Shown: in pieces, positions 1 through 6,717 of the stretch
Layout of the letters: each line of letters starts with the position of its first letter
How positions within the stretch are numbered: the first letter of the stretch is position 1
Assembly: GCA_031283785.1 (NCBI GenBank)
Contig: JAITBC010000111.1
Location: 1-23,750, forward strand
Reading direction: 5' to 3'
Length of the DNA stretch: 23,750 nt
Source of the DNA: Tannerella sp.
GTDB taxonomy: Bacteria; Bacteroidota; Bacteroidia; Bacteroidales; Tannerellaceae
Made by a program: the position numbers and the translations under genes
Notes under the pieces: generated by a model
Told to the model about the DNA's origin: nothing
What the model saw: the letters and a program-made list of their open reading frames with translations, nothing else
The model's database searches: none

Positions 1-1
1 T

Positions 2-127
2 AATCCGGTGATGGACAAGTTGGACTGCACACAGAATCCGGACCTTGCTACCCTGTATATGAGCAAAACCCAGAATTGTTCCGTACTTAAGAAAGACGGG
101 CATACGGAAATAAAACACACGGATTAG
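2..127 (+). CDS. C-terminal end of a leucine-rich-repeat protein (partial)
   Basis: The reading frame is open from the left edge of the window to a TAG at 125-127 and gives 41 residues. The fragment contains LDCTQNPDLATLYMSKTQ, which has the L-x-C-x-x-N-P-x-L-x-x-L-x-x spacing of the cysteine-containing leucine-rich repeats common in secreted Bacteroidales proteins. It ends with a short polar tail (KKDGHTEIKHTD) of the kind that often closes such LRR domains. These proteins are usually exported and bind other macromolecules, but the fragment is too short to give a function. It lies on the same strand as the two secreted proteins that follow, about 400 bp downstream. Confidence 0.6.
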   Translation, partial: NPVMDKLDCTQNPDLATLYMSKTQNCSVLKKDGHTEIKHTD

Positions 128-507
128 AGCCGGGAAATGAAATATGGATAACGAAGATGGAACCTTCAGGATAGAGCTGGATAAGTTGGTCAAGTGGGAA
201 AGGGAACAACTTAAAAACGGTTCTGACGGTTCTGATGTTGTAAAACTTCGGATATGTTGTTGTATGGAGAATCGTATGTGGAATCATGTTTCAACGATAT
301 GAGAAATGCTAAATTTTTTCGTGTGCTAAGCGATTCTACTTTAGAGATAGATTATTCTAACATTGTTACTGCCGAATACTCCACACTTATAATGACTTGT
401 GAGAAAAAAAATATACCTGACAATTAAACATACGGTAAGATGAAACAGATAATTTTATTTTTAATACCGGCAAGCATTGAATCAATTTATTTTAGTTTTG
501 AGAGAAT
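128..507. other. gene-poor stretch with paralogue-tail remnant
   Basis: No convincing gene is seen in this stretch. A 52-codon open frame at 144-302 (+) and a 23-codon frame at 440-511 (+) have no recognisable features. The last part (475-501) closely matches the sequence just after the second paralogue (2345-2373), including an in-frame AAG CAT TGA at 472-480 that equals the K-H-stop end of that family. It is probably the footprint of an earlier tandem copy. TAGTTTTG at 493-500 fits the Bacteroidetes -7 box, but no TTTG-like -33 lies at the right distance. Confidence 0.4.
475..501 (+). repeat. tandem-paralogue flank repeat, copy 1
   Basis: CATTGAATCAAT, then TTA, then a TTTAGTTTTGA block; it matches 2345-2373 with only small length differences. 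Copy 2 spans the stop codon of the second subtilase-like paralogue, so copy 1 likely marks where a previous paralogue ended before gene 526-1410. Confidence 0.55.
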
Positions 508-525
508 ATGAACAATTTTAAAATA

Positions 526-1410
526 ATGATGATGAAGAAAATAATAATTGGTATGCTGTTCTGTCTTGCGGCGGTTTATACGTTCGGACAGGACTTTTGT
601 TACTATGTGGGAAACGAAAAAGTCTGTCGCGGGATATCCGTAACGAAAATGCTGGTGAAGTCGGATCTTGATATAACCAATATTGAAAACGCATTGCAGA
701 ATACGGTTGCCGGCAGTCTAAAGGGAATTGTTTTCCTGCAGAAAGGAATACTTATGGTCGAAATGGAGAATACAAGTAAAGAAAATCTTCTGGAACTGAT
801 ACGTCAATGGCATTCCAGAGAAGACGTCGTTTTTGTATCCCCTGTTTGTGTGGATGAATATGGCGGTGAAGCAGGCGGATATACGAATGAGATAATTGTA
901 AGATTGAAGTCGACAGACGACTATTCTGTTTTGCAACAATACGCCGAAGCTTATTCGATTACAGACATAAAACACGATGCGTCTTTTAATGAGTTTCATT
1001 ATATTCTGACCCTTCCCAGTAATTCGGAGAAAAATGCCCTGGATATAGCCAATGAACTGCATGAGACAGGTTTTTTTGAGTATGCTACACCAGAACTAAT
1101 CCTTTTCGGGCAATTAGACGGGGGAGGAGACAACAATGTCTACATTCCTGATCAATGGGACGGTTCTTTTACGGTCTATCCGAATCCCGCCGGGGATGTT
1201 TTATATATCGAGATAGGCCGGCAAATGGATAATCCTGCCTGCGAACTCAATATTTACAATTTACACGGTGGTAAAGCGTTTCAAACCGTCACGAACGACA
1301 ATAAAATAGAAATTAATGTATCTGTTTTACAAAACGGTATTTATTTTTTACGTCTTTACAACATTTCGAGCGGCAAACAGGAGATGAAGAAGATCGTAAT
1401 CAAACATTAA
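526..1410 (+). CDS. secreted subtilase-prodomain-like protein with T9SS sorting domain (paralogue 1)
   Basis: This is a 294-residue exported protein. A signal peptide (MMMKKIIIGMLFCLAAVYTFG) is followed by a region resembling the N-terminal pro-region of Bacteroidetes S8 subtilases: an initial CYYVGNEK strand, then a second part with NEIIVRLKSTDDYSVLQQYA and IANELHETGFFEYATPEL. In full subtilases that last motif is followed by a QW motif and the catalytic domain; here PDQWDGS leads at once into FTVYPNP and a T9SS type A sorting domain ending NGIYFLRLYN...KIVIKH. No Asp/His/Ser catalytic blocks are present. An upstream ATG at 508 would add six residues, but the paralogue at 1454 starts at the equivalent MMMKK, so 526 is preferred. 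Roles as a secreted protease inhibitor or chaperone are inference. Confidence 0.75.
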   Translation: MMMKKIIIGMLFCLAAVYTFGQDFCYYVGNEKVCRGISVTKMLVKSDLDITNIENALQNTVAGSLKGIVFLQKGILMVEMENTSKENLLELIRQWHSREDVVFVSPVCVDEYGGEAGGYTNEIIVRLKSTDDYSVLQQYAEAYSITDIKHDASFNEFHYILTLPSNSEKNALDIANELHETGFFEYATPELILFGQLDGGGDNNVYIPDQWDGSFTVYPNPAGDVLYIEIGRQMDNPACELNIYNLHGGKAFQTVTNDNKIEINVSVLQNGIYFLRLYNISSGKQEMKKIVIKH

Positions 1411-1453
1411 TAAGCAGTTTAGAGTGATACAATAATTACTAATTTTAAAAGAA

Positions 1454-2350
1454 ATGATGATGAAGAAAATAATAATTGGTATGCTGTTCTGTCTTGTAGC
1501 GGTTTATACGTTTGGGAAGGATGTTTGTTATTATTATGTTAATGAGAAAATCTGTTATGAAGTTTCTGCGACGAGAATGGTGGTGTACTCGGAAACGCTT
1601 GATATAACCGGCATTGAAAATGCGTTACAGAATCCGGTTGCCGGCAATCTGAAAAATGTTTATGATATGGGTGACAACACGTTATTCGTTGTTGAAATGG
1701 AGCATACGAGCAAGGAAGATATGTGGGCATTACAGCGTCAACTTGGTTCCAGAGAGGATGTAATCTATACCTCTCCGGTTTTTGGGGGTTACCCCGCATC
1801 GGCATATACAAATAAGGTATATGTAAGCATAAAGTCGGAAGACGACTATCCTGTTTTACAGGAATATGCCAATAGTTATCACATTACAGACATAAAGAAG
1901 GATTTTTCCGGATCCTATGTATTAACCCTTCCTCATAATCCTGAAAAAGATGCAGCGGAGATAGCCGTCGAGTTGCATGAAACAGGTCTTTTTCAATATG
2001 TCGAGGCTGATTTCATCATCCTTTGTCCGTTTGACTGGTGTCCATTTGAACCTGAACCGGATGGCAACATGAATGTACTTGAGGAGCGGACAATAGTCTT
2101 TTATCCTAATCCTGTGAGCGATATTCTTTATATTGATTTGGAAAAGTTTGTGCGTACCCAAAACAAAACTGTCGCTTCTTACGATATTCGACTGTATAGC
2201 AGTCTGGGGCAGATGTCTCGTCAGGCAAAAGCGTCGGGCGGGATTGTAGAATTTAGCGTCTCGAACCTTCCGGATGGCATCTATTTCCTGCATATCTACG
2301 GCGGAATCGCTACCAAACCCGAAACACATAAAATCATCGTGAAACATTGA
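1454..2350 (+). CDS. secreted subtilase-prodomain-like protein with T9SS sorting domain (paralogue 2)
   Basis: This 298-residue protein is a tandem paralogue of the gene ending at 1410, 43 bp upstream. The first 60 nt, covering the signal peptide MMMKKIIIGMLFCLVAVYTFG, are almost identical at the DNA level, whereas the mature regions have diverged, which suggests an old duplication with a conserved or converted 5' end. The order is the same: N-terminal CYYYVNEKICYE block, NKVYVSIKSEDDYPVLQEYA and IAVELHETGLFQYVEADF (subtilase pro-region-like, residues about 22-188), a short Cys/Pro/acidic linker (CPFDWCPFEPEPD), then a T9SS type A sorting domain from IVFYPNP (residue about 214) to KIIVKH. No catalytic protease domain is present. 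Surface display or release through T9SS follows from the sorting domain; the binding partner is unknown. Confidence 0.75.
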   Translation: MMMKKIIIGMLFCLVAVYTFGKDVCYYYVNEKICYEVSATRMVVYSETLDITGIENALQNPVAGNLKNVYDMGDNTLFVVEMEHTSKEDMWALQRQLGSREDVIYTSPVFGGYPASAYTNKVYVSIKSEDDYPVLQEYANSYHITDIKKDFSGSYVLTLPHNPEKDAAEIAVELHETGLFQYVEADFIILCPFDWCPFEPEPDGNMNVLEERTIVFYPNPVSDILYIDLEKFVRTQNKTVASYDIRLYSSLGQMSRQAKASGGIVEFSVSNLPDGIYFLHIYGGIATKPETHKIIVKH

Positions 2351-2373
2351 ATCAATAATTTATTTAGTTTTGA
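2345..2373 (+). repeat. tandem-paralogue flank repeat, copy 2
   Basis: Overlaps the stop codon of paralogue 2 and continues 23 nt downstream. It matches 475-501 and again contains TAGTTTTG, so both copies carry a -7-like element in the position where a next paralogue's promoter would lie. Confidence 0.55.
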
Positions 2374-2390
2374 TGGTTACTGCGCGCATG

Positions 2391-2429
2391 AAGCCGGATA
2401 ACAAAGACAGTCCGATAATCCGCCGGCTT
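2391..2429. terminator. inverted repeat downstream of paralogue 2, possible terminator
   Basis: AAGCCGG (2391-2397) and CCGGCTT (2423-2429) form a perfect 7-bp stem around a 25-nt loop, about 40 bp after the stop of paralogue 2. No clear T-run follows, so termination is only a guess. The rest of 2374-2660 shows no gene; an 88-codon open frame at 2571-2837 has no family features and overlaps the AraC start. Confidence 0.3.
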
Positions 2430-2662
2430 TCGCGTGCCAACCGACATGCCGCCCGATTATACTCTGTCCTCAATTTTAAACAGTCAACCCTCGCCATGAT
2501 GGGAAAATCCGTAGTCCCTCATTGATAAGACGTCGCCATGCATACGCCTTATTACATGACGGTTATGTGAATGAACGGGGCAAGTTTGGTTAGAATCAAA
2601 TTCTATTTTCGGTGCGAGGGCAAATCGACCCACGCCCCACATAAAAAATTTCTACGTTTTTT

Positions 2663-2694
2663 CTTGTGCACTAATTTTATTTTCCATAATTTTG
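2663..2694 (+). promoter_or_regulatory. Bacteroidetes-type promoter for the AraC-family gene
   Basis: CTTG at 2663-2666 (consensus -33 TTTG), a 20-nt spacer, then TAATTTTG at 2687-2694 (consensus -7 TAnnTTTG). It would give a leader of roughly 130 nt before the ATG at 2834. Confidence 0.55.
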
Positions 2695-2833
2695 ACGCCA
2701 ATCTTTGTTTTTTCCTGTTTTATAAATGTTTTATGACTGTAACCTGCTACTTTTTGATTTCCAAAAATCAATTCAGATATCACTGCGAGCGGCAAATTTC
2801 CCGTTCCCGGTTTCAGATTTCGGAGGTGAAAAT

Positions 2834-3694
2834 ATGATGCACGAATTGTTAAATATTAACGAGCATGTCCCCGTTATAGCGCGAAACTACAATTATGAAC
2901 GGTTCACGTATCCATGGCATTTCCACCGTGAATATGAGATTATCTACTTTGCGGAAGGCGACGGGAACCGTTTTGTGGCGGACAACATGGAAGCGATCCG
3001 GCGCGACGACATTATCCTTATGGGCAGCAGTGTGCCTCATTACATGCGAAGCGCTGAAAAATACTACGCTGACGACGCTTCGCTGCGTATTCATGGAGTG
3101 ATTGTCCAGTTCGCCAATGATTTCATGTCGTTTGCTATCAACAATTACACCGACATGATACCCATCCGTGAACTGTTGAAAGCGGCTGACAGGGGTGTAT
3201 ATTTCCCAGCTCCGGAGAATGTCGAACTTATAGAACGAATCATGGAACTTCCCACGCTCAAGGGCGTTAAACGCATGACGCAACTGTTGCATTTATTAGA
3301 CGGAATGGCGCATTTTCAACAGCGGCGCATACTCGGCTCGCCGTACTTCAACCTGCAAACACTCCCGTATATAGACAGCCGGATAGAAAAAGTCCTTGTA
3401 TATATTAACAGGAAGTATGCAGAAAACATCAAACTAAGCGACATTGCATCCATAGCCTCGATGAACACATCGGCTTTTTGCCGCTATTTCAAGGAGAAAC
3501 TGGGCAAATCGCTGGTGAACTATATTCAGGAACTGCGCGTAGGGTATGCCTGCAAATTGTTAACAAGCAGCCGCCTCGATATTGTACAGATATGTATTGA
3601 GTGCGGCTTTAACACGCCAAGCTATTTTAATAAAGTCTTCAAGCGCGACACCGGCCTGACACCTGCAGAATATCGTAAACAGTTCCTGAAATAG
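2834..3694 (+). CDS. AraC-family transcriptional regulator
   Basis: The protein has 286 residues. The N-terminal half is a cupin-like sensor: YPWHFHREYEIIYFAEGDG (residues 26-44) with its two His and a Glu, then a second conserved patch at MGSSVPHYM (63-71). The C-terminal 100 residues are a double helix-turn-helix AraC domain: INRKYAENIKLSDIASIASM (191-210), FCRYFKEKLGKS (215-226), then IECGFNTPSYFNKVFKRDTG (255-274) and TPAEYRKQ at the end. The start at 2834 is fixed by GGAGGTG seven to eleven bases upstream, an unusually strong Shine-Dalgarno for this phylum; the longer frame from 2726 lacks one. It converges with the polysaccharide-lyase operon, with stop codons about 210 bp apart. Control of that operon in response to a sugar is plausible from location but unproven. 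Confidence 0.9.
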   Translation: MMHELLNINEHVPVIARNYNYERFTYPWHFHREYEIIYFAEGDGNRFVADNMEAIRRDDIILMGSSVPHYMRSAEKYYADDASLRIHGVIVQFANDFMSFAINNYTDMIPIRELLKAADRGVYFPAPENVELIERIMELPTLKGVKRMTQLLHLLDGMAHFQQRRILGSPYFNLQTLPYIDSRIEKVLVYINRKYAENIKLSDIASIASMNTSAFCRYFKEKLGKSLVNYIQELRVGYACKLLTSSRLDIVQICIECGFNTPSYFNKVFKRDTGLTPAEYRKQFLK

Positions 3695-3703
3695 CTCAAT
3701 CGC

Positions 3704-3895
3704 TTACCTTGTGTATGCGCCGATCTCGTAAATAGACACGTTTTTGCTGTTTCCTCCCGATGGCGCTTTACATTCCGGGCGTTTCATTCACGTCTCCGCC
3801 AAACATTACAATGTCGTGAATGGGGGTTTGCCCTATTTTTCATGTCCACTGCAATCCGGTGAGGATAATCTGTCTGTACGGGACTCTCTGATGGA
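3704..3895 (-). pseudogene. decayed C-terminal coding remnant downstream of the GH88 gene
   Basis: On the minus strand, three stretches read like one protein tail interrupted by two lesions. RVPYRQIILTGLQWT runs into an in-frame TGA (3840-3842); the same frame continues with IHDIVMFGGDVNETP; then a one-base shift in the CCCGG near 3775-3780 is needed to join NSKNVSIYEIGAYTR and a TAA at 3704-3706. The pieces are rich in beta-strand patterns, and the ending resembles carbohydrate-binding beta-sandwich domains, but the family was not identified. It follows the lyase operon in the same orientation, so the operon probably once had another gene here. Confidence 0.45.
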
Positions 3896-3906
3896 GTTTT
3901 GAGGAA

Positions 3907-5097
3907 TTATTTTAATTTCGCGTCCCTGTATCTAAGCAGCGCTTCAATGTAATAATAATCTGCGTACGTAAGCGGCACGTCTACTTCCGATTTGCCCATC
4001 AGGTGGCCGACGGAATGTTTGAGGATGAAATTGCCGTTTGTTCCCGTTTCTGCAAAATATTCGGGCGATGAGAGGGTGCGTATCTGGCGTTCGGCCGTTT
4101 TTATATATTTGTCGGCCTGTTCTTTTTCGACATACGCGCTCAGTTCGATAAGCGCCGAAGCGATGATGGCGCCTGCCGATGCGTCGCGTTTGGCATCGGG
4201 GATATCCGGCGCATTGAAATCCCAATAGGGTATCTTGTCGGCAGGCAGGTTGGGATGATTGATGATAAAGTCGGCAATTCCTTTTGCCTGTTCCAGATAG
4301 GCCGGTATTCGTGTTTCGCGATACATCAGCGTATAACCATACAGGCCCCACGCCTGACCGCGCGACCATGCCGATTCGTCATTGAAACCCTGGTGGGTGT
4401 TCTTCTTCTCCGGCAGACCGGAAACGGTATCGTAGGAAACGACATGATAGGAGCTGTAATCCTGGCGGAAATGATTTTTTATGGTTTTGTCGCTATGTGA
4501 GAGGCAGATATCCTTGAATTTCGGATCGCCGGATTCCTTTGATGCCCAGAGTAGAAATTCGAGATTCATCATGTTGTCGATGATGACGGGGAATTGCCAT
4601 TTGGCATTTGAGTTCCATGATTGTATACATCCTACCGTTGGATTGTAGCGTGTTATAAGCGATTCGGCGCCTGTCAGCAGGATGGATCGGTATGCCATAT
4701 TGCCCGTCAGCCGGTAACCGTTTCCGTAACTGCAATAGAGCATAAAGCCGAGGTCGTGCGTACCGGTGTTATACTGTTCTTTTTCGATCCGGCCGGTGTA
4801 AATCTTCGCGTATTCAAGGAATTTTGTATCATTCGTATGTTGATACAGATACCATAATGTGCCGGGCATAAAACCGCTGCACCACCATTCGGAATTGCTT
4901 GTGATAAGTTTGTTCTGCTCATAGCTTCGTGGGAGTTTGTCGGGTTGCGAGAGGAGGGATTCGGCCATCAGGCGATACTGTTCAACCGAACGGTCAAGCC
5001 TGTCGGCGATCAGGGACTTCATTGATTCTTCCGTTGTACACGACTGGGAGGCGATCAATGTAATAATGCTTGCGATAAAAATTTTTTTCAGTTTCAT
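3907..5097 (-). CDS. GH88-family unsaturated uronyl hydrolase (lipoprotein)
   Basis: The protein has 396 residues and is the last gene of the lyase operon. GH88 enzymes hydrate the 4,5-unsaturated uronic acid that lyases leave at the non-reducing end of oligosaccharides, releasing it from the neighbouring sugar. The fold is an (alpha/alpha)6 barrel. Two expected acidic residues are seen: D115 in THDLGF and D174 in VIIDNMMNLE, matching the two catalytic-site Asp of characterised unsaturated glucuronyl hydrolases. HQGFNDESAWSRGQAWGLYG (residues 235-254) is the family's most recognisable motif. The N-terminus is a hydrophobic signal ending SQSC with C20, consistent with a lipoprotein in the periplasm or on the membrane. 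It lies 36 bp after the beta-helix gene. The exact substrate (glycosaminoglycan, ulvan-like, rhamnogalacturonan or other) cannot be read from sequence. Confidence 0.92.
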   Translation of the reverse strand: MKLKKIFIASIITLIASQSCTTEESMKSLIADRLDRSVEQYRLMAESLLSQPDKLPRSYEQNKLITSNSEWWCSGFMPGTLWYLYQHTNDTKFLEYAKIYTGRIEKEQYNTGTHDLGFMLYCSYGNGYRLTGNMAYRSILLTGAESLITRYNPTVGCIQSWNSNAKWQFPVIIDNMMNLEFLLWASKESGDPKFKDICLSHSDKTIKNHFRQDYSSYHVVSYDTVSGLPEKKNTHQGFNDESAWSRGQAWGLYGYTLMYRETRIPAYLEQAKGIADFIINHPNLPADKIPYWDFNAPDIPDAKRDASAGAIIASALIELSAYVEKEQADKYIKTAERQIRTLSSPEYFAETGTNGNFILKHSVGHLMGKSEVDVPLTYADYYYIEALLRYRDAKLK

Positions 5098-5133
5098 GTG
5101 TTTATTATTAATTAATTATACTTTCGGATTCAC

Positions 5134-6708
5134 TTATTTTTCCCTTATCCCGACGTTCCGGAACATGTACCGGTTTTCGCTCAGGATATATGGTTTGCCG
5201 CTTTTGACGGTCAGATTCCTTATTTCGATTTCCCCGGTTATCATATAGGGGTACTTTTCTACATATTCTTCGCTCGTATATGCGTTGTTGAAAGGAGCGA
5301 AAATTTTCGGACCCGGATAACCGTCCACAGGATTGCCGTCATTTATTACAAGACCGTCAATCGTTATCTTTCCCGGCATATAACACGTATATCCGAAGTT
5401 ATGCTGACCGGAATAGCTGCCGTTTATCAACACGGCGTCGGACGGTGCGCCGTTACGCGGGACATATTCGCAGTTGCGTATGATAAACTCGCCGTTAAAC
5501 GTGCTGCCGTAGTCGCTGCGCAAATTGATGAAGTTCGTGCCGCATACTTTGGTGTTCTCTAAGAGGAATACGCCGCACCCTATGATATTAATACCCTGAT
5601 GACCGAGAACCGAATTTCTTATCGTCGCGTTTGCCACACCCATGTGCGCATCGAAGCGCGAAAACTCCACCCGGTCGAACGTGATATTTTTTGAATAATT
5701 CGAGCCGAAAATGCCCCACAGCGTCCTGTCGTGTATATCGTTTATCTGCTTACAGTTTTTGAATGTCACATTGGTAGATCTGCCAACCGATATGTCGTAG
5801 GAACCCATCGAAACCGGCGCGTTTGCTGCGCCAATCGTAACGTATGTTTTGTGTCCCGACAGTTTGCAGTTTTGTACCGTGACGCCGGTGCAATTCGATA
5901 TCGAGATGAAACCGCCGTATGGAGCGCCGTGGTCAAGTTCTCCCGTAATCACGTGGCAGATCCCGTCAATCACCACGTTGGAGCGCGTTATGCCAATGCC
6001 TCTGGAATAATACGTGTACCGCGATTCGGCCTGGTTGGCGACGGTTGTGAAATGTCCTCCGCGAACGGTCAGTGTTTTTGCGTCAACCGGGTAAGCCGTC
6101 ATCGAAGTAATCCGGTTAAAATCCCATATTATGGGGGCTTTCATATCTACTTTGCCGTTTTTTCCGGCGACGAAAACGTCCGTCTGGTCGGAACCGTTGT
6201 TTTGGTTAAGCCCGTAGCGTATGTAGCGTTTCGTCGTACTGTCGGTCACTGTTATGAAAGAATTGCAGGGAAGTGACAGATCAAGTTTCTTCTGGTTTTT
6301 CACGAGCGTTTTCACGGTTGTTATCCTGGTGGAGGGAAGTTTGGACGAAACATTGAATAGTTGCGCATTGCGGTTTTCGACATTTGTGTCGTCGATGATA
6401 AACCGGGCATCACCCCAGTCGGTATCGGTCTGTATACGGGCGGTTTTGTTTGCCCCGCCGATGTAGTAGGTTGCGCCGGCGTCCGCACGCACGTTCACTC
6501 CCGCTTCATTTGCCGCGTCATGCGCTTTGATAATTGCGTCAAAGTCGTCGGTCACGCCGTCGCCCACAGCTCCGTATTCGCTGTAACAGATGACCTTGCC
6601 GTCCCGGTTTAAACTTGACTCTCCCCTTTCACCGGCGCTTTCAACTGGGCAGGCAGCCCGGACGAAAAGCGGTAATATGAACAATAAAAAATAGAACCTG
6701 TTTCTCAT
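5134..6708 (-). CDS. secreted right-handed parallel beta-helix (pectate-lyase-superfamily) protein
   Basis: This 524-residue exported protein begins with a hydrophobic signal ending RAAC (C20), which could be a lipoprotein box. YGAVGDGVTDDFDAI (residues 45-59) is the signature at the start of Pectate_lyase_3-type beta-helix domains. The rest is a long run of short beta-strand repeats with stacked Asn and Ile/Val, such as SNVVIDGICHVITG, ISISNCTGVTVQNCKLSG, STNVTFKNCKQIND and KNITFDRVEFSRFD, typical of rungs in such helices. Family members include glycoside hydrolases, lyases and epimerases, so the reaction is not settled. The position between a heparinase-like lyase (9 bp upstream) and GH88 (36 bp downstream) argues for action on the same acidic polysaccharide. 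Confidence 0.85.
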   Translation of the reverse strand: MRNRFYFLLFILPLFVRAACPVESAGERGESSLNRDGKVICYSEYGAVGDGVTDDFDAIIKAHDAANEAGVNVRADAGATYYIGGANKTARIQTDTDWGDARFIIDDTNVENRNAQLFNVSSKLPSTRITTVKTLVKNQKKLDLSLPCNSFITVTDSTTKRYIRYGLNQNNGSDQTDVFVAGKNGKVDMKAPIIWDFNRITSMTAYPVDAKTLTVRGGHFTTVANQAESRYTYYSRGIGITRSNVVIDGICHVITGELDHGAPYGGFISISNCTGVTVQNCKLSGHKTYVTIGAANAPVSMGSYDISVGRSTNVTFKNCKQINDIHDRTLWGIFGSNYSKNITFDRVEFSRFDAHMGVANATIRNSVLGHQGINIIGCGVFLLENTKVCGTNFINLRSDYGSTFNGEFIIRNCEYVPRNGAPSDAVLINGSYSGQHNFGYTCYMPGKITIDGLVINDGNPVDGYPGPKIFAPFNNAYTSEEYVEKYPYMITGEIEIRNLTVKSGKPYILSENRYMFRNVGIREK

Positions 6709-6717
6709 ATCGAAAAG

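Noticed and set aside
2571..2837. 88-codon plus-strand frame upstream of the AraC gene
   Set aside because: It is Phe/Cys-rich translation of an A/T-rich promoter region and overlaps the regulator's Shine-Dalgarno.
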